From DATADD01 sp036258675 (GTDB lineage: Bacteria > Actinomycetota > CADDZG01 > WHSQ01), in NCBI GenBank assembly GCA_036258675.1, contig DATADD010000212.1, forward strand, positions 1 through 19,656: DNA of 19,656 nucleotides, given 5' to 3'. The notes under the pieces were generated by a model, which worked only from the letters and a program-made list of their open reading frames with translations, made no database searches and was not told the DNA's origin. The translations under genes and the position numbers were made by a program. Below, piece by piece: positions 1 through 7,004 of the stretch. Position 1 is the first letter of the stretch. Every line of letters begins with the position of its first letter.

Positions 1-588
1 GAGGGGCTCACGTCCGCCGGAGGCGGCGAGCCGCGCCCCGATGCGCCCACCTGGGTCGTGGACCCGATCGACGGCACCAACAACTACATCGCCGGCATCC
101 CCGTGTGGGCCACTCTCGTCGCCCTGCGGGTCGGCGGCACCAACGTCGTGGGTGTGTGCCATGCCCCCGCGCTCGACGAGACCTACGACGCCGCGCGCGG
201 CTTCGGCGCACGGTGGAACGGCGCGCCGATCGCGGTCGATCCGCTCGACCGGCTCGGCGACGCGCTCGTGTGCCTGTCCGGCGCCGAGAGCTTCCTCGCC
301 TCCGGACGGGAGAAGTTCCTCAGGGAGCTGTCGACCTCGTGCGGGCGCACGAGGGGCTACGCCGACTTCTGGGGCCACATGCTCGTGGCACGGGGAGCCG
401 CTCACGTCATGATCGAGACGGAGGTGAACCTATGGGACGTCGCCGCCCTCGATCCGATCGTGGCCGAGGCAGGTGGACGCCTCACGCACCTGGACGGGAG
501 CTCGGGACCGCCGTGGCCGGGCAGCTGCCTCACCACCAACGGCACCCTCCACGACGAGATCGTCGCCCTCGCGGCCGAGGTGGGATAG
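1..588 (+). CDS. hisN: Histidinol-phosphatase, inositol-monophosphatase family (5' partial)
   Basis: This is the 3' part of an IMPase-fold phosphatase; the frame is open from the first base, so the start lies outside the window. The metal-site motif WVVDPIDGTNNY is at residues 18-29 of the fragment. The second metal motif, LWDVAALDPIVAEAGG, lies near residue 145. The GIPVWATLVAL segment after the DPIDGT box and the ADFWGHMLVARG stretch resemble actinobacterial HisN, which removes phosphate from L-histidinol phosphate in cytosolic histidine synthesis, more than SuhB or CysQ. That assignment is by remembered family pattern; a general inositol monophosphatase is the alternative. The gene converges on pdxH, 48 bases away, so it is not part of the neighbouring minus-strand operon. 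Confidence 0.8.
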   Translation, partial: EGLTSAGGGEPRPDAPTWVVDPIDGTNNYIAGIPVWATLVALRVGGTNVVGVCHAPALDETYDAARGFGARWNGAPIAVDPLDRLGDALVCLSGAESFLASGREKFLRELSTSCGRTRGYADFWGHMLVARGAAHVMIETEVNLWDVAALDPIVAEAGGRLTHLDGSSGPPWPGSCLTTNGTLHDEIVALAAEVG

Positions 589-636
589 CCGGAGGAGCCA
601 CGCCTGTCCGCATCGGGCGCGGGGCCGGCGGGTCGC

Positions 637-1317
637 TCAGGGAGCCAGTCGCTCCACGACCCAGGCTCGGCCGGCGCGCCGGTAGCGAAGCCGGTCGTGA
701 AGGCGGTTGCGGCGCCCCTGCCAGAACTCGACCTCCTCCGGCCGGAGCCGGTAGCCACCCCAGAAGGGAGGCAGGGGCGGATCCGCGCCGTGCTCCCTCT
801 CGGCCTCGGCGAGGCGCCTGTCGAGCTCACCCCGGCCCGCGATGACCTCGCTCTGGGGTGAGGCCCACGCCCCGAGCCTGCTCCCCACGGGTCGGGTGCG
901 CCAGTAGGCCTCGGCCTCGCGTGTCGTCACCGTCTCCACGGACCCGGCGGCGCGCACCTGGCGCTCGAGCTCGGCCCAATGCCACACGAGCGCGGCGCGC
1001 GGGTTCTCGGCGAGCTCGCGCCCTTTGCGGCTGACGTGGTTCGTGTAGAAGACGAAGCCCTCGTCGTCGAACCCCTTGAGCAGGACGATGCGGGCGGATG
1101 GCGCGCCGTCCTTCGTCGCCGTGGCGAGCGTCATCGAGTTGGGCAGGATGAGCCCCGCGTCGAGCGCGACGCCCATCCAGGCCGCGAACTGGTCCGCGGG
1201 ACGGGCGGCGAGATCGTCTTCGTCGAGCCCGACATCGGCGTGTCCCCGGCCGAGGAAGGCGATCGTCTCGCCGAGGCCGGGGCGCTGTTCGCGTGAACCG
1301 CCCCCTCCAGAGGTCAC
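637..1317 (-). CDS. pdxH: Pyridoxamine 5'-phosphate oxidase
   Basis: A 226-residue FMN-dependent oxidase converting pyridoxine/pyridoxamine 5'-phosphate to pyridoxal 5'-phosphate. The family blocks are complete: ARIVLLKGFDDEGFVFYTNH then SRKGRELAENPRAALVWHW in the FMN-binding split barrel, RQVRAAGSVE in the middle, and the C-terminal FWGGYRLRPEEVEFWQGR followed by NRLHDRLRYRR and ERLAP at the very end. The GTG start overlaps the rdgB stop in a GTGA, which suggests translational coupling. It is the last gene of the long minus-strand operon. PLP is the cofactor of CysM, encoded upstream in the same operon. Length is normal for the family. Confidence 0.95.
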   Translation of the reverse strand: MTSGGGGSREQRPGLGETIAFLGRGHADVGLDEDDLAARPADQFAAWMGVALDAGLILPNSMTLATATKDGAPSARIVLLKGFDDEGFVFYTNHVSRKGRELAENPRAALVWHWAELERQVRAAGSVETVTTREAEAYWRTRPVGSRLGAWASPQSEVIAGRGELDRRLAEAEREHGADPPLPPFWGGYRLRPEEVEFWQGRRNRLHDRLRYRRAGRAWVVERLAP

Positions 1318-1898
1318 GGCGGCGGGGGAAGCTGCTCGACCAGGGCCCGGAACGCACGGCCCCTGTGGCTGAACGCGAGCTTCTCCTCGACCGGGATCTC
1401 GCCCATCGTGCGGGTGTGTCCCTCGGGGACGACGTGGGGGTCGTAGCCGAACCCCTGGGTACCGCGGCCCTCGAGCGAGATGCGGCCCTCGAGGATCCCC
1501 TCGGCCATGAACGAGCGGCCGTCCGGGAGCACGAGCGCGGCGACGCAGCGGTAGCGGCAGGTGAGCGGATCCCCGGCCACCTCCCCGAGCTCCGCGACGA
1601 GCTTGCGGTTGTTGTCCTCGTCGCTCGCGCCCTCGCCCGCGAACCGGACCGAGCGCACCCCCGGCCGGCCTTGCAGAGCATCGACCTCGAGGCCGGAGTC
1701 GTCGGCGACGGCCGGCAAGCCGGTGGCCTCCACCACCGCACGCGCCTTCGCCAACGCGTTGTCACGGTAGGTGTGGAACGGCTCGCTCAGCTCGAGTCCC
1801 GGAGCCGCGTCGTCGAGCGGGACGAGATCCACCTGCGGGAGCAGAAGCGCCACCTGCTCCGCCTTGTGGCGGTTGCGGGAGGCGAGAACGGCCTTCAC
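1314..1898 (-). CDS. rdgB: dITP/XTP pyrophosphatase (RdgB/HAM1 family)
   Basis: A 194-residue housecleaning enzyme that hydrolyses non-canonical purine nucleoside triphosphates (dITP, XTP) to the monophosphate and pyrophosphate in the cytosol. The hallmarks are present: the N-terminal LASRNRHKAEQ nucleotide-binding segment, ADDSGLEVDALQGRPGVRS then RFAGEGA at about residues 65-90, GTQGFGYDPHV near 150, and EEKLAFSHRGRA near the C-terminus. The GTG start overlaps the rph stop by four bases (GTGA), and its own stop overlaps the pdxH start in the same way. Association with rph is widely conserved in bacteria. Confidence 0.95.
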   Translation of the reverse strand: MKAVLASRNRHKAEQVALLLPQVDLVPLDDAAPGLELSEPFHTYRDNALAKARAVVEATGLPAVADDSGLEVDALQGRPGVRSVRFAGEGASDEDNNRKLVAELGEVAGDPLTCRYRCVAALVLPDGRSFMAEGILEGRISLEGRGTQGFGYDPHVVPEGHTRTMGEIPVEEKLAFSHRGRAFRALVEQLPPPP

Positions 1899-2623
1899 TC
1901 GACCGGCTCCGCCAGCGCCTCCTTCTGCCGCGCCGCGATCCGCCCTATGCCGAGGGTGGCGAGGTCGACGAGCTCGTCGAGCTGGGCGCGGTCGAAGGAG
2001 CCGTGCTCCGCGGTGCCCTGGACCTCGACGAGACGGCCCCCGCCCGTCATGACGACGTTCATGTCCACCTCGGCGCTGGAGTCCTCGGAGTAGTCGAGGT
2101 CGAGGCAGGCGACCGATCCCACGATGCCGACGCTCACGGCTGCGACGGAGTCGACGAAGGGGTCACGAGACAACTTCCCCGTGCTCCGGAGCCTCGACAA
2201 GGCCTGGGCCAAGGCGACGTAGGCGCCGCTGATCGACGCGGTGCGGGTGCCGCCGTCGGCCTGGAGGACGTCGCAGTCGATCAAGACGCTTCGCTCGCCG
2301 AGGGCCTCCATGTCGACCACCGCGCGCAGCGCGCGTCCGATGAGGCGTTGGATCTCCTGCGTGCGGCCGGAGGGCCGCCCCCGTCCGACCTCGCGCGGGA
2401 TCCGCTGCGGCGACGAGCGCGGGAGCATGGAGTACTCGGCGGTAACCCAGCCGCTCCCCCGGCCCGCCATCCAGCGCGGGACGGAGTCCTCGATCGTCGC
2501 GGTGCAGACGACCCTCGTGTTGCCGGCCCCGATGAGACAGGAGCCCTCCGCGTAGGGCATGAAGCCGGGCTCGAGAACGAGCGGCCGCAGCTCGGCAGGC
2601 GCCCGACCGTCCCGCCGGGTCAC
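1895..2623 (-). CDS. rph: Ribonuclease PH
   Basis: A 242-residue phosphorolytic 3'-to-5' exoribonuclease that trims tRNA 3' tails. The frame is open well upstream, but the start is placed at the GTG giving MTRRDGRAPAELRPL, which matches the usual RNase PH N-terminus and forms a GTGA overlap with the preceding gene. Further family blocks are AEGSCLIGAGNTRVVCTATI, MLPRSSPQRIPRE then GRTQEIQRLIGRALRAV (phosphate-binding Arg region), IDCDVLQADGGTRTASISGA, and SAEVDMNVVMTGGG with VEVQGTAE at the catalytic site. If it trims the ssrA precursor, the absence of an encoded CCA at that gene would give it a substrate here, though that is inference. Confidence 0.95.
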   Translation of the reverse strand: MTRRDGRAPAELRPLVLEPGFMPYAEGSCLIGAGNTRVVCTATIEDSVPRWMAGRGSGWVTAEYSMLPRSSPQRIPREVGRGRPSGRTQEIQRLIGRALRAVVDMEALGERSVLIDCDVLQADGGTRTASISGAYVALAQALSRLRSTGKLSRDPFVDSVAAVSVGIVGSVACLDLDYSEDSSAEVDMNVVMTGGGRLVEVQGTAEHGSFDRAQLDELVDLATLGIGRIAARQKEALAEPVE

Positions 2624-3366
2624 GAGCCCACCTCGATCACCATGCCGTCGCGCGCGAGGACGACGTCGACGCCGTCGGCGCTCGCGCGCGCTTGCTCGAG
2701 GGACATGGCCGGGTCCTTGTGCGGGGGAAGGTGAGAGAGCACGAGCGTCGACACCTCCTGCTCGGCGGCCACCCGCCCGGACTCCGACGCCCGCATGTGA
2801 CCCTCCCACGAAGCGTCCGCGTCCTGCAGCGTCGCCTCGCACACGAACACGTCGGCGCGCCGCGCCAGGGGCGCGAAGTCGGCCGTCGGGCCCGTGTCTG
2901 CGGAATAGGCAAGGACGCCGCCGGCGTGCTCGATGCGCACCCCGAGCGTCACCGGAGGATGGACCATGGGCGAGAACGACAGCGTCGCGCGCTCCACGCG
3001 GACCTCGTCGCCGGGCGCGACGGGGCGGAGCTCGAAGGACTGCGCGAGCTCGCCCCCGAACGAACAGAGCCGCTCGAGGGTCTCCTGCGGCGCCCACAGC
3101 GGCACGGAGCGAAGGGGCTCTCTTCCTCCGTAGTGGCGCGCGTGAAAGGCCTGGTACACGTCGGTCGTGTGGTCGGGATGGCGGTGGGACAGCACGATCC
3201 CGTCGAGCTCGGGGTAGTCGATGACGTCGAGCAGGTTGCGCCACGTCCCCGCCCCCGCGTCCATCCACAGGCGGAAGCCGTCGAGGTCCACGAGGTAGCC
3301 CGAGCAGGCGCGCTCGGTGGTGGCGAACATCCCCGAGCTGCCCAGGACCGTCACCGTCGCGCTCAC
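2620..3366 (-). CDS. Metallo-beta-lactamase-fold phosphodiesterase, Rv1339-like
   Basis: A 248-residue MBL-fold hydrolase. The zinc motif is SHRHPDH, with H61, H63, D65 and H66. Further ligand candidates are the Asp in YSADTGP, the His in WEGHMRASE and the LSHLPPH segment near the C-terminus. The N-terminal VTVLGSSGMF pattern and overall length fit the short RNase Z-like phosphodiesterase group. Its position between murI and rph equals that of M. tuberculosis Rv1339, reported as an atypical cyclic-AMP phosphodiesterase, so cAMP hydrolysis is the best guess. RNase Z activity on tRNA is the alternative and cannot be excluded by reading. The GTG start gives a GTGA overlap with murI; the stop overlaps rph in the same way. 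Confidence 0.82.
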   Translation of the reverse strand: MSATVTVLGSSGMFATTERACSGYLVDLDGFRLWMDAGAGTWRNLLDVIDYPELDGIVLSHRHPDHTTDVYQAFHARHYGGREPLRSVPLWAPQETLERLCSFGGELAQSFELRPVAPGDEVRVERATLSFSPMVHPPVTLGVRIEHAGGVLAYSADTGPTADFAPLARRADVFVCEATLQDADASWEGHMRASESGRVAAEQEVSTLVLSHLPPHKDPAMSLEQARASADGVDVVLARDGMVIEVGS

Positions 3367-4208
3367 GGCGCGCCGCTCTGCGCGACGCTCCCCTCGCCTA
3401 CGGGGGTGTGCCAGGGACGGTGCTCGACGCTGCCGAACTCCGGGCCGAGGAAGCGCGCTCCGAGCTCGGAGAAGATCCCCTCGCTCGACGCAACGAACCT
3501 GTGGGTGCCGCGCTCCGTGGTCGGGTTCAAGAGATCGCGCTCCCTGAGCTGCACGTAGATCTCCGCAGCGGTGACCTCCGCGGAGGATATAAGCACGACC
3601 CCTTCGCCCATGATGTATCCGATGGCCCCCGCGAGCAGCGGGTAGTGCGTGCACCCGAGCAGGAGGGTGTCGACACCCTGCTCGACGAGCGGCTCGAGGT
3701 AGGTCTCGGCCACCGACAGCAGCTCGTCCGACGTCGTGTCGCCCCGCTCCACGAACTCGACGAAGCGAGGACACGACTTGGAGAAGAGCTTCACGTGCGC
3801 GCCGAGCCGGCCGACGGCAACGTCGTAGGCGCCCGACGAGATCGTTGCGCGCGTCCCGATCACGCCGATCCTGCCGTTGCGGGTCGACGCCACGGCCGCG
3901 CGCGCCCCGGGCTCGATGACGCTGAGCACCGGGACCGGAAAGCTTCGGCCCGCCTCCTCGAGCACGACGGACGCGGCCGTGTTGCACGCGATCACCAGCA
4001 GCTTGACGTCCTCCGCGACGAGCGCGTCCATGATCTCGAGGGCGAAGCTGCGCACCTCGGCTCGCGGACGGGGGCCGTAGGGAAGGCGAGCGGTGTCGCC
4101 GAAGTAGATGAGATCCTCGTGCGGGAGGAGGTCGATCGTCGCGCGCGCCACCGTCAAGCCGCCGACGCCCGAGTCGAACATCCCGATGGGCGCCGCGGCG
4201 CCTACCAC
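3363..4208 (-). CDS. murI: Glutamate racemase
   Basis: A 281-residue cofactor-independent racemase making D-glutamate for peptidoglycan. Both catalytic cysteines are present: C75 in VIACNTAAS and C186 in LLLGCTHYPLL. The N-terminus PIGMFDSGVGGLTV and the YFGDTARLPYGP loop are diagnostic. The start is ambiguous between two adjacent GTG codons (4211 and 4208). The 4208 GTG is chosen because it sits seven bases after the GGAGGAGG Shine-Dalgarno, which itself lies inside the end of cysM, so the genes overlap by seven bases. The stop forms GTGA with the phosphodiesterase gene. The C-terminus after about residue 260 looks like a low-conservation tail. Confidence 0.95.
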   Translation of the reverse strand: MVGAAAPIGMFDSGVGGLTVARATIDLLPHEDLIYFGDTARLPYGPRPRAEVRSFALEIMDALVAEDVKLLVIACNTAASVVLEEAGRSFPVPVLSVIEPGARAAVASTRNGRIGVIGTRATISSGAYDVAVGRLGAHVKLFSKSCPRFVEFVERGDTTSDELLSVAETYLEPLVEQGVDTLLLGCTHYPLLAGAIGYIMGEGVVLISSAEVTAAEIYVQLRERDLLNPTTERGTHRFVASSEGIFSELGARFLGPEFGSVEHRPWHTPVGEGSVAQSGAP

Positions 4209-5140
4209 CACAGCACCTCCTCCACACGCTCCTGCGCCTCGTCGAGCTCCTGCGTCCACGCCTGCGTCGAGAGGTACTTCCAGCCTGCGTCGGCGAGCAG
4301 ACAGACGACGTCGCCTCCACCGCGCCGGGCGAGGCGCTCGCCGACCCTGTGCGCGACCCAGAGGACGGCGCCCGCGGAGATGCCGGCGAAGACACCCTCC
4401 TCGAGCAGGAGCCGGCGGGTCCACGCGATCGCCTCGCGCGCCCGCACCTTGATCTTGCCGTCGAGCAGATCCGGGTCGAATATCGGCGGGATGTAGCCCT
4501 CGTCGAGGGAGCGAAGGCCGTACACGAGCTCGCCCAGCTCCGGCTCGGCCGCTACCACCTGGATCGAGTCGTCCTCCTCCTTGAGGCGCCGGCCCACGCC
4601 CATGAGCGTCCCTCCCGTGCCGAGACCGGCCACGAACGCGCGCACCCCGGGGACGTCGGCAAGCACCTCCGCGCCGGTGCCGGAATAGTGCGCCGCGACG
4701 TTGGTCGGATTGCCGTACTGGAACGGCATGAAGTAGCGGGGGTCGTCGGCCATGTCCTGCGCCAGCGCCACGGCGCCGTTGGTGCCCTTGGCTCCCTCGG
4801 AGTAGACGATCTCGGTCCCGAACGCGCGCAGCAGCTCGACCCTCTCGGGGCTCGCGTTGTCGGGCAGGACCGCCGTGAACCCGTAGCCGCGCACGCGCGC
4901 GACGAGCGCAAGCGCGATGCCCGTGTTGCCCGACGTGGGTTCGAGCAGCACCTTGTCGCGCGTCAGCTCCCCGGTCGCCTCGGCCGCCTGCACCATCGCG
5001 AGCGCGATGCGGTCCTTGACGGACCCCGTCGGGTTCTGGCCCTCCAGCTTCGCCCACATCTGCACCCCCGCAGGAGCGAGGCGCGGGACCTCGACCACCG
5101 GCGTGTTGCCGATGGAGTCGAGGATGGAGCCGAACCTCAA
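4202..5140 (-). CDS. cysM: O-phosphoserine/CysO-dependent cysteine synthase
   Basis: A 312-residue PLP enzyme of the cysteine synthase family. The PLP lysine is K42 in TGSVKDR; the phosphate-binding loop is EPTSGNTGI (68-76), with GTGGTLMG at 174-181. It resembles M. tuberculosis CysM, which joins O-phosphoserine-derived aminoacrylate to the CysO thiocarboxylate, in its GLRSLDEGYIPP segment (R210 aligns by eye with the phosphoserine-recognising arginine) and in its aromatic C-terminus (VLWW against the LWA I recall for the mycobacterial enzyme). Direct neighbourhood with cysO and mec strongly supports this over plain O-acetylserine sulfhydrylase. The TTG start overlaps the cysO stop (TTGA), coupling translation of enzyme and carrier. 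Confidence 0.93.
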   Translation of the reverse strand: MRFGSILDSIGNTPVVEVPRLAPAGVQMWAKLEGQNPTGSVKDRIALAMVQAAEATGELTRDKVLLEPTSGNTGIALALVARVRGYGFTAVLPDNASPERVELLRAFGTEIVYSEGAKGTNGAVALAQDMADDPRYFMPFQYGNPTNVAAHYSGTGAEVLADVPGVRAFVAGLGTGGTLMGVGRRLKEEDDSIQVVAAEPELGELVYGLRSLDEGYIPPIFDPDLLDGKIKVRAREAIAWTRRLLLEEGVFAGISAGAVLWVAHRVGERLARRGGGDVVCLLADAGWKYLSTQAWTQELDEAQERVEEVLWW

Positions 5141-5442
5141 CCGCTGGACGCGCGCGACGGCGCCTCGGACCCACCCGCGACCGAGGGCAGCAGGGAGACC
5201 GTGTCTCCCTCCTCCACGGGGGTCTCGAGCCTGCCTAGATAGCGGACGTCCTCGTCGTTGACGTAGACGTTCACGAAGCGATGCAGCTGCCCGTCGCTCG
5301 AGAGCAGCTGTCCCCGGAGACCCGGGTAGCGGGCGTCGAGCCGGTCGATGAGATCGCCGATCGTGCCGGGTTGCTCCTCGACGACGGCGCGCTGCTCCGT
5401 GTACTTACGAAAGACGGTTGGTATGCGAACCTCGACGGCCAC
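5137..5442 (-). CDS. cysO: Sulfur-carrier protein CysO with a C-terminal extension
   Basis: A 101-residue ubiquitin-fold (ThiS/MoaD-like) sulfur carrier. The diagnostic segment HRFVNVYVNDEDVR (54-67) and the ending SLLPSVAGG match mycobacterial CysO, which is activated at the C-terminal Gly-Gly and carries sulfur as a thiocarboxylate to CysM. Here the frame does not stop after G90-G91 but continues for ten residues, SEAPSRASSG, before a TGA that overlaps the cysM TTG. As encoded, the protein would be an inactive precursor. Removal by the JAMM peptidase Mec is the obvious hypothesis. The start is the GTG giving MAVEVRIPTVF. An 87-base gap separates it from mec, the only sizeable gap in this operon. 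Confidence 0.92.
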   Translation of the reverse strand: MAVEVRIPTVFRKYTEQRAVVEEQPGTIGDLIDRLDARYPGLRGQLLSSDGQLHRFVNVYVNDEDVRYLGRLETPVEEGDTVSLLPSVAGGSEAPSRASSG

Positions 5443-5529
5443 GCCGATCCTTCCTTCTGGGCCTTCCTTGGTCTCGAACCAGCATCGTAGTCAACCAGCG
5501 GTCCCGTGCCCCCCTTCCGCGCCCGGGCG

Positions 5530-5955
5530 TCAGTCGGCGACTACGACCGGGATCTCCTCGACCGAGCCGTGCTCGTCGGTCCAGCTCTGCTTGAGGATGC
5601 GCCACGCCCGCATCAGCGGGGGATCGGCCGCGAGCGACACGATGAGGTAGGGCACCTCCTCCGCCGCCAGGCGCACGTCCGTCGGCGACGGATAGGGCTC
5701 CGTGCGGGTGTGGGAGTGGAACACGGCGGAAAGCTCCAGCCCCTCCTCGTCCAGCGTGTTGTACACGGCCAGCTGCTCCCGGGGCTCGAGCGAGTAGCGG
5801 ACCGGGCTCCTGTCGGCGTTCGACATGCGGAAGACCCTCGTCACGGTCCCGTCTCGCCCCCCCAGGATCCCGCACGCCTCGTGAGGGCGGCCCTCGAGGC
5901 AGTGCTCGACCACCTCCCGTGCGAGGGCGCGCGACATCGCGAGGCGCTCGGTCAC
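5530..5955 (-). CDS. mec: Mec-type JAMM/MPN+ metallopeptidase
   Basis: A 141-residue JAB1/MPN-fold zinc isopeptidase. The JAMM residues are E26 in PHEACGI and H80, H82 and D93 in FHSHTRTEPYPSPTD. In M. tuberculosis the equivalent Mec releases cysteine from the CysO-cysteine adduct made by CysM, regenerating CysO. Here it may also cut off the CysO tail (inference). The start is placed at the GTG that overlaps the selD stop as GTGA; an internal ATG at 5937 (MSRALAREV) is the alternative. The frame continues open far upstream, but that is an out-of-frame reading of selD. Length matches the family. Confidence 0.93.
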   Translation of the reverse strand: MTERLAMSRALAREVVEHCLEGRPHEACGILGGRDGTVTRVFRMSNADRSPVRYSLEPREQLAVYNTLDEEGLELSAVFHSHTRTEPYPSPTDVRLAAEEVPYLIVSLAADPPLMRAWRILKQSWTDEHGSVEEIPVVVAD

Positions 5956-7004
5956 GTACGCGACCCCTTCGCGTCGCGCACGACCACCCGGCCGCGTCCC
6001 GGCACGAGGGCTCCGACGACCGCAGCGCAGGGCACGGCGCGCCGCGCGAGCGCCGCCACGAGCGCCGCGGTGCGTTCGGACGACACCGCGATAAGGAGAC
6101 CGCCCGAGGTCTGCGCGTCGGAGAGGACCGCGGCGCGCGCCTCCTCCACGCCGTCGAACAGGACGCGCGGACGCAGCGCCTCCATGTTGCGACGGCTCCC
6201 CTCGGGCAGCACGCCCGCGCGCGCGAGCTGGAGGGCTGCGGGGAGGACGGGGACCGCGGCGGCGTCGATCTCGGCGTCGACCTCCGCTCCCAGCATCTGC
6301 GCGAGGTGACCGGCGAATCCGAAGCCGGTGACGTCGGTGGCCGCGGCCACTCCCACCTCCACCATCGCCTCGGCCGCGGCGCGATTGAGCGTCGTCATCA
6401 GCGCGACGGCCTCCTCCTCGACCGCGGCGTCGACGCGGCCGGCTTTGATGCCGCTCGAGATGATCCCCGTCCCCAGAGGCTTCGTCAGCACGAGGTCGCA
6501 CCCCGGCTGCGCGCCGGTCTTGGTCACGACCGCGGAGGGATGCACGAGCCCGGTGATCGCGAGTCCGAACTTGGGCTCGGGATCGTCGACCGAATGTCCT
6601 CCCACGATCACCGTCTCGGCTTCGGCACAGGTGGCGGACGAGCCCTCGAGCACGCGCGCGAGCAGAGAGAAGTCGAGCGCGCGCGGCCACCCCACCAGGT
6701 TGAGTGCCGTGATCGGCCGACCGCCCATCGCGTACACGTCGGAGAGCGCGTTGGCCGCGGCGATCCGGCCCCACGAGTAGGGGTCGTCGACCACCGGCGT
6801 GAAGAAGTCGACGGTTTGGACCAAGGCGGTCGTCGCGTCGATGCGGAAGACGGCTGCGTCGTCGGGAGCCTCCAGCCCCACCTGCACCTGCGAGCTCGCC
6901 AAGGGGGTTACGTAGCGCAGGACCTGCGCCAGCTCGCTCATGTCGAGCTTGCAAGCTCAGCCGCCGCCGTGGGAGTACGACGTCAACCGGACCTCGTCCC
7001 TCAT
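5952..7004 (-). CDS. selD: Selenophosphate synthetase containing selenocysteine (UGA at 6957-6959)
   Basis: Selenide, water dikinase makes selenophosphate for Sec-tRNA (and selenouridine) synthesis. The AIRS-fold body is unmistakable: EAPDDAAVFRI, QTVDFFTPVVDDPYSWGRIA, ANALSDVYAMGG, ALNLVGWP and GGHSVDDPEPKFGLAITG. The first ATG after a stop (6941) gives a protein lacking the catalytic N-terminus. Upstream of it the same frame runs back through one TGA to an ATG at 7004 and encodes RLTSYSHGGG-U-ACKLDMSELA, the SelD active-site block, with Sec at codon 16 where other family members have Cys or Sec. AAGGAGG lies six bases before this ATG. Total length is 350 residues. It is the first gene of the operon, with a GTGA overlap to mec. 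The genome must decode Sec; selA, selB and selC are not in this window. Confidence 0.93.
6927..6953 (-). promoter_or_regulatory. Candidate bacterial SECIS element for selD
   Basis: Immediately after the selD UGA the transcript can fold into a hairpin. A six-pair stem, AGCUCG/CGAGCU, closes a seven-base loop ACAUGAG. Below it are one A-G mismatch and three further pairs. The apical guanines fall 18 and 20 bases after the UGA, inside the distance range usually given for bacterial SECIS elements read by SelB. An alternative fold exists: the 14-base perfect palindrome at 6945-6958 includes part of the UGA. Folding was done by eye only. Confidence 0.55.

Noticed and set aside
5952..6941. selD starting at the ATG at 6941
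   Set aside because: It would remove the active-site segment and has no ribosome-binding site, whereas the upstream reading through UGA restores the family N-terminus.
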